Of a stretch of 6,096 nucleotides of DNA, positions 1 through 5,532 are shown piece by piece. Source of the DNA: Oscillospiraceae bacterium (GTDB lineage Bacteria > Bacillota > Clostridia > Oscillospirales > Oscillospiraceae). The stretch's first letter is position 1. The number at the start of each line of letters is the position of its first letter. Made by a program: the position numbers and the translations under genes. The notes below the pieces were generated by a model. That model was given only the letters and a program-made list of their open reading frames with translations. It was not told where the DNA came from and did no database searches. The stretch lies in the NCBI GenBank assembly GCA_902802215.1, contig CADCLH010000113.1, positions 1-6,096 on the forward strand. The letters are read 5' to 3'.

Positions 1-215
1 GCTTCCGTGTAGCAGAATCCGCCCTCCCGCGGACGCACCATCGTCATGACGGGAATGTCGGTCTCCCGCTTGACGACTCGCAGGGTACCGACGGTCGGCG
101 TCAGACCGCCGTGAAACAGATCGCTGTTCAGTTCCACCCGGTCCGCACCGGCCTGATATGCCTCTATGACATCATCTGCGCTCCCGCAGCAGACCTCGAG
201 AAGTATGTTTTTCAT
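1..215 (-). CDS. cutC: CutC family protein (copper homeostasis protein CutC), N-terminal part
   Basis: This is the first 71 codons of a gene that starts at 215 and leaves the window at its left edge. It matches the N-terminus of the CutC family, TIM-barrel proteins of about 240 residues linked to copper tolerance, whose biochemical role is still uncertain. Visible family hallmarks are LLEVC at residues 5-9, GADRVELNS at 23-31, GGLTPT at 36-41 and MVRPREGGFCY at 59-69. These correspond to the first barrel strands and the conserved 'GGLTPS' and 'IRPR.G.F.Y' segments of the family. The ATG at 215-213 is preceded by GGAGAGGA at 233-226, ten bases upstream, and by an extended -10 promoter, so the start is well placed. 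It diverges from the DegV-family gene. No copper-related neighbour is visible. The family assignment is firm; the copper role is known only by family association. Confidence 0.9.
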   Translation of the reverse strand, partial: MKNILLEVCCGSADDVIEAYQAGADRVELNSDLFHGGLTPTVGTLRVVKRETDIPVMTMVRPREGGFCYTE

Positions 216-250
216 TTCCTTTTCATCCTCTCCGCCCGGTTATTTTCCCC

Positions 251-279
251 ATTTTATCACACAGATTTTTTCAAAACAA
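251..279 (-). promoter_or_regulatory. Putative promoter of cutC
   Basis: On the minus strand a -35-like TTGTTT (279-274) is followed by a 17-base spacer and a -10-like TAAAAT (256-251). A TG sits one base upstream of the -10 (259-258), making it an extended -10. Transcription would start near 244, about 29 bases before the cutC ATG. The region is clearly AT-rich compared with the genes around it. It matches the sigma-A consensus well but is read by eye only. Confidence 0.6.
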
Positions 280-354
280 CAAAAACAGTCCGTCTCCAAA
301 CAGCCTCTGCCCTTCTCTGCGTGAAGAGCCGCCCTTCCATGCGAAACTGTCTCT

Positions 355-383
355 TTTCCCGCCCGGTACAATTGTGCTATAAT
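355..383 (+). promoter_or_regulatory. Putative extended -10 promoter of the DegV-family gene
   Basis: A perfect TATAAT lies at 378-383, preceded by TGC at 375-377, so it is an extended -10 (TGTGCTATAAT). At the expected 17-base spacing the -35 position (355-360, TTTCCC) is poor, as is common for promoters relying on the TGn element. The start of transcription would be near 390, giving a leader of about 58 bases before the ATG at 448. This is the best promoter match on the plus strand of the gap. Confidence 0.65.
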
Positions 384-407
384 ATCAATGCTGTTTCATT
401 ACGGCAG

Positions 408-436
408 AAAGGAGCGCCGGAATCTCCCGTCCGGCG
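408..436 (+). promoter_or_regulatory. Ribosome binding site followed by a leader hairpin
   Basis: AAAGGAG at 408-414 is the only good Shine-Dalgarno sequence upstream of the DegV-family ATG, but it lies 33 bases before it, too far for normal initiation. A perfect 7-base inverted repeat sits directly between them: CGCCGGA (415-421), an 8-base loop (422-429), TCCGGCG (430-436). If the hairpin forms, the gap between the binding site and the ATG shrinks to 11 bases. The loop also holds CTCC (424-427), which could instead pair with the GGAG at 411-414 and mask it. The repeat is seen directly; its effect on translation is inferred. Confidence 0.55.
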
Positions 437-447
437 ATTGACAATTC

Positions 448-1332
448 ATGACCGATTATGTGATCGCAACTTCATCGACCTCGGATTTGCCCAGAACCTG
501 GCTTGAGGAACACCACATTCCGTTTATACCCTATACCTATACCGTGAACGATCAGCTCTGTGAGGATGACTGCAGGGAGGAGTCCCGCGAGGCCGTCTAC
601 CGGGGGATGCGTGCCGGCGACAGGCTGAAGACCTCCATGATCAATGAATTTGTATACTATGACTTTTTCAAGGGCCTGCTCGACAGCGGGAAGGATGTCA
701 TCTTCCTCGACATGTCGCAGAAGATGTCCGTCTCGTTTGAGAACGCCAACAAGGCGGCCGAAAAGATTCGCCCGGAATACCCCGAACAGCGCCTGTATGT
801 GATGGACACCCGCTGCATTTCCGGCGGTCTCGGGCTGCTGGTGGAAAACATGGTGCAGCAGAAGGAAGCCGGGGCCGGATGGGAAGACGTGATCGCCTGG
901 GGTGAGGAAAACAAGCTGAAAATCGCCCACCGCTTTACCGTGGACGATCTGAACTATCTGAAGGCCGGCGGCAGGGTCTCCAACGCCTCCGCTCTGGTCG
1001 GCTCGCTGCTTTCCATCAAGCCGGTTCTCTATGTGCCGGACCGCGGTACGCTGGACGTTGCCAAAAAGGTCCGCGGCAGGAAAGCCGCCCTCCGTGCCAT
1101 TATAGACGGCGTTCTGCATGACCTGAGCAAAATTGACCCCACGGGTCTTGAGTTTCGGATCCTGCAGGCCGACTGCCGGGATGACGCCGCCTATGTGCGC
1201 GATGAGATCAAAAAGGCGTATCCGCAGGTGGGCAGGATCACCATCACCGGTCTTGGCGTGGTCATCGGTGCGCATTGCGGGCCGGGTCTGCTGACGGTCT
1301 TTTACCTCTGCGAAAGCCGCCAGCCCGAATAA
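448..1332 (+). CDS. DegV family fatty-acid-binding protein (FakB-like)
   Basis: This is a complete 294-residue protein, the usual length for the DegV family. These proteins bind one fatty acid between two alpha/beta lobes; the studied FakB members present it to the kinase FakA, so that exogenous fatty acids enter phospholipid synthesis. Visible family marks are the first strand and loop VIATSSTSDLP (5-15), KTS at 61-63, the loop MSQKMSVSFENA (89-100), VDDLNYLKAGGRVS (165-178), SIKPVL (189-194) and the C-terminal GAHCGPGLL (274-282). The ATG at 448 must be at or very near the true start, because an in-frame TGA lies at 439-441 and the first beta strand begins within a few residues. The usual TDST of the first loop reads TSST here. 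No FakA-like kinase is present. The gene has its own promoter and ends just before a hairpin terminator, so it appears monocistronic. Its GC content looks lower than that of the cobalamin genes. Family certain; exact ligand unknown. Confidence 0.93.
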   Translation: MTDYVIATSSTSDLPRTWLEEHHIPFIPYTYTVNDQLCEDDCREESREAVYRGMRAGDRLKTSMINEFVYYDFFKGLLDSGKDVIFLDMSQKMSVSFENANKAAEKIRPEYPEQRLYVMDTRCISGGLGLLVENMVQQKEAGAGWEDVIAWGEENKLKIAHRFTVDDLNYLKAGGRVSNASALVGSLLSIKPVLYVPDRGTLDVAKKVRGRKAALRAIIDGVLHDLSKIDPTGLEFRILQADCRDDAAYVRDEIKKAYPQVGRITITGLGVVIGAHCGPGLLTVFYLCESRQPE

Positions 1333-1335
1333 AAC

Positions 1336-1369
1336 AGGAAACGCTGAAGCTGACGTTTCAGCGTTTCCT
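1336..1369. terminator. Bidirectional intrinsic terminator between convergent genes
   Basis: A near-perfect inverted repeat has left arm 1336-1350 (AGGAAACGCTGAAGC) and right arm 1355-1369, with 13 Watson-Crick pairs, one G-T wobble, a closing C-G pair and a TGAC loop. On the plus strand it is followed by a short T-rich run (TTTATC from 1369), and on the minus strand by GTTTTATT. It begins 3 bases after the DegV-family stop codon and lies 14 bases beyond the cbiC stop. The position and symmetry fit a terminator that serves both converging transcripts. The T-tracts are modest, so efficiency in each direction is unknown. Confidence 0.82.
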
Positions 1370-1383
1370 TTATCTGCGCATCA

Positions 1384-2043
1384 TCACCCGAGGCGGGATT
1401 CCGGCGCGGTCAGATCTGCCGCCTGATAGAGCAGCGCGTTCAGGATTGCCGCGGCGACGGTGCTGCCGCCCTTCCGGCCCATCGCGAGGATGGCAGGGAC
1501 GGCGTATTTTATGCAGGCTGCCAACGCGCGCTCCTTGCTCTCGGTCACGTTGACAAAGCCCACCGGCACCCCGATCACCAGGCCCGGCCGCAGTCCCTCT
1601 TCTATATACTCCGTGAGGCGCAGCAGCGCCGTCGGGGCATTGCCGACGGCATAGACCGCACGCGGATAAAGGGATGCCGCATGCTCCACGGAGGCAGCAG
1701 CGCGCGTGACACCGCGCTCCCGCGCCGCCTGCGCAATGAAAGGCTCTGCCATGAAGCAGTGTGCCTCACAGCCCAGTTTCTGCATCGCCGGCCTGCTGAT
1801 CCCCGCCAGGGCCATGTTGCTGTCGGTGATAATGGTGCCGCCGGCCAGTGCCGCATGGGCCTGCCTGACGGCGTCCTGCGTAAAGCGCAGATTCTCGGCA
1901 TAGTCAAAGTCCGCTGTCGTATGGATCACACGTTTCACAACCGCCCCGGTTTCCGCCGGCAGCGTGATGCCGCGCGCGCGGAGCCCGTGCTCGATGATCG
2001 CCATGCTCTGCCGCTCGATCTCTGCGGGTCTGATCCGTTCCAT
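1384..2043 (-). CDS. cbiC: Precorrin-8X / cobalt-precorrin-8 methylmutase
   Basis: This 219-residue protein is CbiC/CobH, which moves a methyl group from C-11 to C-12 of the corrin ring to give (cobalt-)cobyrinate or hydrogenobyrinate. The length is typical for the family. Key features are the catalytic histidine His41 in VIHTTADFDY (39-48), the TDSNMALAGI block (73-82), GNAPTAL (135-141), GVPVGFVNVTESKE (158-171) and the closing GRKGGSTVAAAILNALL (189-205). The start is the ATG at 2043-2041, which shares one base with the TGA of cobQ (TGATG). GGAGGAG (2058-2052) lies 8 bases upstream inside the end of cobQ, so translation is probably coupled. A longer reading from further upstream would only add residues encoded inside cobQ. 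The gene ends in tandem stops, TGA TGA, and is the last of the operon before the terminator. Aerobic or anaerobic substrate cannot be told from the protein; the clostridial setting suggests the cobalt-containing anaerobic route. Confidence 0.95.
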   Translation of the reverse strand: MERIRPAEIERQSMAIIEHGLRARGITLPAETGAVVKRVIHTTADFDYAENLRFTQDAVRQAHAALAGGTIITDSNMALAGISRPAMQKLGCEAHCFMAEPFIAQAARERGVTRAAASVEHAASLYPRAVYAVGNAPTALLRLTEYIEEGLRPGLVIGVPVGFVNVTESKERALAACIKYAVPAILAMGRKGGSTVAAAILNALLYQAADLTAPESRLG

Positions 2044-3524
2044 CAGGCATACTCCTCCATCATGCGATAGATCGCGTCCATATCCAGCGCTTCTCTCACG
2101 CCTGCCGCCAGCAGGTCGTATTGGCGCTCTCTGCTCTCCCGCCACGGCTCCGCCGCGGCGTTTTTCTTTTCCATCCCTCTGCGGCCGCAGAGCCAGTCGG
2201 CAAGCTTTTCCGTAAGCTCGCCGCTGTCGAACAGACCGTGCAGATAGCTGCCGAAGACATTCCCGCTTTGGCAGCCCTCCGCTCTTCCGTCCTCCAGACG
2301 GCAGAAGGGCTCGCCTCTCACCGCCGTGGCGCCCATGTGGATCTCATACCCTTCCAGCGCCGCCCCGTCAAAGGGTCCGCCCGTCACGGCGGCACGGACC
2401 CGCGTGAGGGTTTTCCCGGCTTCGAATGCCGTCTCGCAGGGCAGCAGGCCCATGCCGGGCAGGGACGGGCAGCTCCCCTCCAGCCCGGCGGTATCCGTGA
2501 TCATCCCGCCGAGCATCTGATAGCCGCCGCAGATGCCGAATACCGGCATTCCGGCTGCGGCGAGGTGCAGCACGGCGCTCTCCAGGCCGTTTTCCCGCAG
2601 CCAGAGCAGGTCATCGATCGTATTCTTGGTGCCGGGCAGGATCAGCAGGTCCGGTGCTCCCAGGTCTTTCGCATCGGCCACGTAGCGCACGCCGAGCAGG
2701 GGATGCGCCTGCAGCGGGGAAAAGTCTGTAAAATTGGCAATGTGCGGCAGGCGGATCACCGCGATGTCGATCGGCTTTCGCGCCGTCCGTTCCGCAAGGC
2801 AGGGGGCAAGGGAATCCTCGTCGTCGATCCGTACCGGCAAAAACGGCACAACGCCGAGCACCGGGACCCCGGTCAGGCTTTCCAGCTGCCGTAGGCCGGG
2901 GCGCAGAAGCGCCTCGTCGCCGCGGAACTTGTTGATGACAAGGCCCCTGACCCGGGCACGCTCGCGCTTATCCAGCAGCATCACCGTGCCGTACAGCTGG
3001 GCAAAGACCCCGCCGCGGTCGATATCCCCCGCGAGGAGCACCGGCGCATCCACCAGCTCTGCCAGGCCCATGTTCACGATGTCGTTTTCACGCAGATTGA
3101 TCTCCGCCGGGCTGCCCGCTCCCTCGATCACGATCACGTCGTACTCTTCGGCAAGGCTTTCATAGGCCGCCAGGATTTCCGGGACCAGCTGCTTCCTGTA
3201 CGCAAAATAGTCCGCCGCCGCCATCTGCGCGCGCACCCGGCCGTTGACGATGACCTGGCTTCCGACATCGCTGGAGGGTTTGAGCAGGATCGGATTCATG
3301 CGCACATCCGGCTCGATGCCCGCAGCCTCGGCCTGCACGGCCTGGGCACGCCCGATCTCGCCCAGCTGGGGCGTGACATAGCTGTTGAGGGCCATGTTCT
3401 GGCTCTTAAAGGGCGCCGCGCGCAGACCGTCCTGCCGGAAGATCCGGCAGAGCGCCGTGCACAGCAGGCTCTTGCCCGCGCCCGACATGCTGCCCTGCAC
3501 CATGATACGTTTTGCCCTGCTCAT
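2043..3524 (-). CDS. cobQ: Cobyric acid synthase (adenosylcobyrate synthase, CobQ/CbiP)
   Basis: This complete 493-residue enzyme amidates the b, d, e and g side chains of adenosylcobyrinate a,c-diamide, using glutamine and ATP, to make adenosylcobyrate. The N-terminal dethiobiotin-synthetase-like ATPase domain carries the P-loop-like GSMSGAGKS (11-19), then FKSQNMALNSYVT (39-51), a signature that separates CobQ from CbiA/CobB. EGAGSPAEINL (134-144) and GDIDRGGVFA (166-175) follow. The C-terminal class I glutamine amidotransferase domain has LPGTKNT (296-302), the nucleophile Cys332 in GICGGYQMLGG (330-340), GYEIHMG (392-398) and the catalytic histidine His429 in YLHGLF (427-432). All key residues are present. 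The start ATG at 3524 overlaps the cobD stop by 4 bases (ATGA) and has GGGAGG 7 bases upstream. The 3' end shares one base with cbiC. The gene is third among the four complete genes of the operon. Identification is firm. Confidence 0.97.
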   Translation of the reverse strand: MSRAKRIMVQGSMSGAGKSLLCTALCRIFRQDGLRAAPFKSQNMALNSYVTPQLGEIGRAQAVQAEAAGIEPDVRMNPILLKPSSDVGSQVIVNGRVRAQMAAADYFAYRKQLVPEILAAYESLAEEYDVIVIEGAGSPAEINLRENDIVNMGLAELVDAPVLLAGDIDRGGVFAQLYGTVMLLDKRERARVRGLVINKFRGDEALLRPGLRQLESLTGVPVLGVVPFLPVRIDDEDSLAPCLAERTARKPIDIAVIRLPHIANFTDFSPLQAHPLLGVRYVADAKDLGAPDLLILPGTKNTIDDLLWLRENGLESAVLHLAAAGMPVFGICGGYQMLGGMITDTAGLEGSCPSLPGMGLLPCETAFEAGKTLTRVRAAVTGGPFDGAALEGYEIHMGATAVRGEPFCRLEDGRAEGCQSGNVFGSYLHGLFDSGELTEKLADWLCGRRGMEKKNAAAEPWRESRERQYDLLAAGVREALDMDAIYRMMEEYA

Positions 3525-4567
3525 GTCAGAACCTCCCTCAGCGCCGCGATCAGGCGCCCGTTCTCCTCCTCCGTCCGCACCGCACAGCGGTACCAGCTTT
3601 CATCGAGGCCGTGAAAGTCGGCACAGCTGCGGATCAGGATCCCGCGCGCACGCAGTCCTTTATCCAGCGGCAGCCTGCTCTGAAAGAGCAGAAAGTTTGC
3701 CTCGCCCGGTATGACGCGCAGCCCGAGGGCCTGCAGCGCGGCAAAAAGCCGCGGGCGCTCGCTGCGGACAAGCGCGCGCACGCGTTCGGCATAGTCCGGC
3801 TCCTCCAGCGCCGCAAGCCCTGCCGCCTGGGCAGGATGCGACACGCTCCAGGGCGGGCCGGAGCGGCGCATCGCGTCCAGGAACGCCGCATCCGCGCTCA
3901 GCCCATAGCCAAGGCGCAGGCCCGCCATGCCCCAAAGCTTGGTAAAGGCCCGGAGAATCAGAAGGGTCGGCTCCCGCGCCAGCAGGGGTTTCCCCGTATA
4001 CAGCGCCGGTTCCTCCAGGAAGCCGAGAAAGCATTCGTCCAGCAGCAGGCGCGTCCCCGCCTCTCCGCAGCGCCCGATGACTGCACGCAGCAGGGAGGGG
4101 TTGATCGTGCGCCCCGTCGGATTGTTGGGGCTGCAGAGGATCAGCAGATCCAGCCCGGGATCAATCCGGGACAGGATCCGGTCCGTCAGCACAAAATCTT
4201 CTCCCAGCGGAAACCGGCGTATTTCACAGCCGACAGCCTCCAGCGCCGCCTCGTACTCCCCGAAACAGGGGGCCGTCACCAGCGCGCGCTTCGGTCCGGC
4301 GGCAAAAACCGCGCGCCAGATCAGATCCGCCGCGCCGCTGCCGCAGAGCACCCAGTCCTTGGGGACAGCTTCCCGCGCCGCAAGGGCGGCGCAGAGGGCG
4401 CGGCACTTCGGGTCGGGATAGCGGTCCGCCTCCGACGCCGCCTGCCGGATCGCCGCCTGCACGCCGGACGGTACACCGAGCGGGCTGATGCTGGCTGAAA
4501 AATCCAGCGGCGCTCGCCCCTGCTCTTCCTGAAAGGCGGCCCAGTCGCCGCCGTGGTTTCCTGTCAT
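3521..4567 (-). CDS. cobD: L-threonine-O-3-phosphate decarboxylase (PLP-dependent)
   Basis: This 348-residue fold-type I aminotransferase-like enzyme matches Salmonella-type CobD (called CobC in Pseudomonas denitrificans). CobD decarboxylates threonine phosphate to (R)-1-aminopropan-2-ol O-phosphate, the linker of the nucleotide loop. Visible marks are HGGD (5-8), LDFSASISPLG (21-31), RYPDP (49-53), GSGAADLI (76-83), SPNNPTG (146-152), LLLDECFLGF (174-183), the PLP lysine Lys210 in AFTKLWGMAGLRLGY (207-221) and the C-terminal RCAVRTEEEN (327-336), which has the carboxylate-binding arginine pattern. The DFSA.I.PLG motif and the operon context favour CobD over histidinol-phosphate aminotransferase HisC, its closest relative. 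The start chosen is the ATG at 4567-4565: it overlaps the cbiB stop as ATGA and has GAGGAG 6 bases upstream. Longer readings would run back into cbiB. The 3' end overlaps cobQ by 4 bases. Length is near the family norm. Confidence 0.93.
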   Translation of the reverse strand: MTGNHGGDWAAFQEEQGRAPLDFSASISPLGVPSGVQAAIRQAASEADRYPDPKCRALCAALAAREAVPKDWVLCGSGAADLIWRAVFAAGPKRALVTAPCFGEYEAALEAVGCEIRRFPLGEDFVLTDRILSRIDPGLDLLILCSPNNPTGRTINPSLLRAVIGRCGEAGTRLLLDECFLGFLEEPALYTGKPLLAREPTLLILRAFTKLWGMAGLRLGYGLSADAAFLDAMRRSGPPWSVSHPAQAAGLAALEEPDYAERVRALVRSERPRLFAALQALGLRVIPGEANFLLFQSRLPLDKGLRARGILIRSCADFHGLDESWYRCAVRTEEENGRLIAALREVLT

Positions 4568-5532
4568 CCGAATCTCCTCACAGCGATCCATCGCAGATAA
4601 GCGCAGGCAAGCAGCAGAAGGATACTCGCACAGACCATCATTCTGTCTGCGCGCAGAATATCCTCCGCAGCGCATGGGCGGTCTGCATCGCCGAGCGCTG
4701 CCTTATCGACTTCTCTGCCGAAGTACCGCGCCGGGCCGCCGAGCTGAACCCCCAGCGAGCCTGCGCAGGCGCTCTCGGTCTGTCCGGCATTCGGGCTCAG
4801 GTGCAGGTTTCTGTCGCGCCGCCAGATCCGGTACGCACCCCGTGCGTCATGACCGGTCAGCGCCGTCGCGGCAATCCAGAACAGCGCCGCGATGCGTGAC
4901 GGCAGAAAATTAGCCGCGTCGTCGAGTCTGGCCGATGCACGGCCGAAGTACCGGTACTTTTCGGTTTTGTAGCCCAGCATGCTGTCCATGGTGCTGACCG
5001 CCTTGAAGGCCAGCGCAAGCGGCGCTCCGCCAAGCGCCATGTACAGCAGCGGGGAGGCAACGCCGTCACAGAAGCCTTCCGCGACGGTTTCCACCGCCGC
5101 CTTCGCAACGCCCTCGGCGTCCAGGCAGTCCGTATCCCGCCCGACAATGCGTGCCACCGCTTTGCGCGCAGCCGGCAGGTCGCCTGCATGCAGGGCCTCA
5201 AAGACGTGCCTGCTTTCCTCTGCGAGACCCCGCACTGCGAGGGCCTGGGCGCACCAGAAGCTCTGCAGCGCGAGCTCGAAAGCAGGATGGATGTGCTTTG
5301 CGAGCAGGCACAGGCCCCAGGGCAGCAGAAAGCTCAGCAGCGTCAGCGAGACGGTAAGCAGTGCTCCGCCCCACAGCTCAAAGCGCGGCGTCGGCGGGAA
5401 AAGCGGCCGGATCCGGCGCTCGTACCAGGTGATGCACTTTCCCATCCCCACGACGGGATGGGGAAGCCACACGGGGTCCCCGAACAGGAGGTCCAGCATA
5501 AAACCGATCAGCATCGCATGGAGGATCAGCAT
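4564..5532 (-). CDS. cbiB: Adenosylcobinamide-phosphate synthase, membrane protein
   Basis: This 322-residue integral membrane protein is CbiB (CobD in the P. denitrificans naming). It joins adenosylcobyrate to the aminopropanol phosphate made by the next gene, giving adenosylcobinamide phosphate. The conserved blocks are FGDPVWLPHPVVGMGKCI (17-34), GRDTDCLDAEGVAKAAVETV (131-150) with EGFCDGVASPLLY (152-164), DSMLGYKTEKYRYFG (183-197), ARLDDAANFLPSRI (201-214) and SPNAGQTESACAGSLG (246-261). Hydrophobic stretches near residues 1-16, 55-79, 160-178, 213-225 and 299-316 fit the multi-pass topology. The start is the ATG at 5532-5530, with GGGGAG 8 bases upstream; it overlaps the cobC end by 7 bases. 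An earlier in-frame start at 5595 would lie inside cobC and has no family support. The stop overlaps cobD by 4 bases, so linker synthesis and linker attachment are translationally linked. Confidence 0.96.
   Translation of the reverse strand: MLILHAMLIGFMLDLLFGDPVWLPHPVVGMGKCITWYERRIRPLFPPTPRFELWGGALLTVSLTLLSFLLPWGLCLLAKHIHPAFELALQSFWCAQALAVRGLAEESRHVFEALHAGDLPAARKAVARIVGRDTDCLDAEGVAKAAVETVAEGFCDGVASPLLYMALGGAPLALAFKAVSTMDSMLGYKTEKYRYFGRASARLDDAANFLPSRIAALFWIAATALTGHDARGAYRIWRRDRNLHLSPNAGQTESACAGSLGVQLGGPARYFGREVDKAALGDADRPCAAEDILRADRMMVCASILLLLACAYLRWIAVRRFG

Noticed and set aside
303..347. Small repeats in the intergenic region: two CTCTGC copies and a CTTC/GAAG inverted pair around 312-328
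   Set aside because: They are too short and imperfect to support an operator or small RNA call.
438..443. A perfect TTGACA -35-like hexamer
   Set aside because: It lies just before the ATG of the DegV-family gene, and I saw no clear -10 element at the proper spacing downstream inside the gene. The TATAAT at 378-383 is a far better placed promoter.
472..1275. A 267-codon open frame on the minus strand opposite the DegV-family gene
   Set aside because: The opposite strand carries a full-length, motif-complete DegV protein with promoter and terminator. The antisense translation resembles no family I know.
2044..2145. A longer N-terminus for cbiC
   Set aside because: The extra 34 residues would be read from inside cobQ and have no CbiC similarity. 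The ATG at 2043 has an ideal Shine-Dalgarno and the family-typical N-terminus.
2121..2894. A 257-codon open frame on the plus strand opposite cobQ
   Set aside because: It is antisense to the conserved glutamine amidotransferase half of cobQ and has no Shine-Dalgarno or domain support.
3512..4498. A 328-codon open frame on the plus strand opposite cobD
   Set aside because: It lies fully antisense to a gene with intact PLP-enzyme motifs, has a low-complexity Arg/Ala/Gln/Pro-rich translation, and shows no recognisable domain. High GC content creates such long antisense frames.
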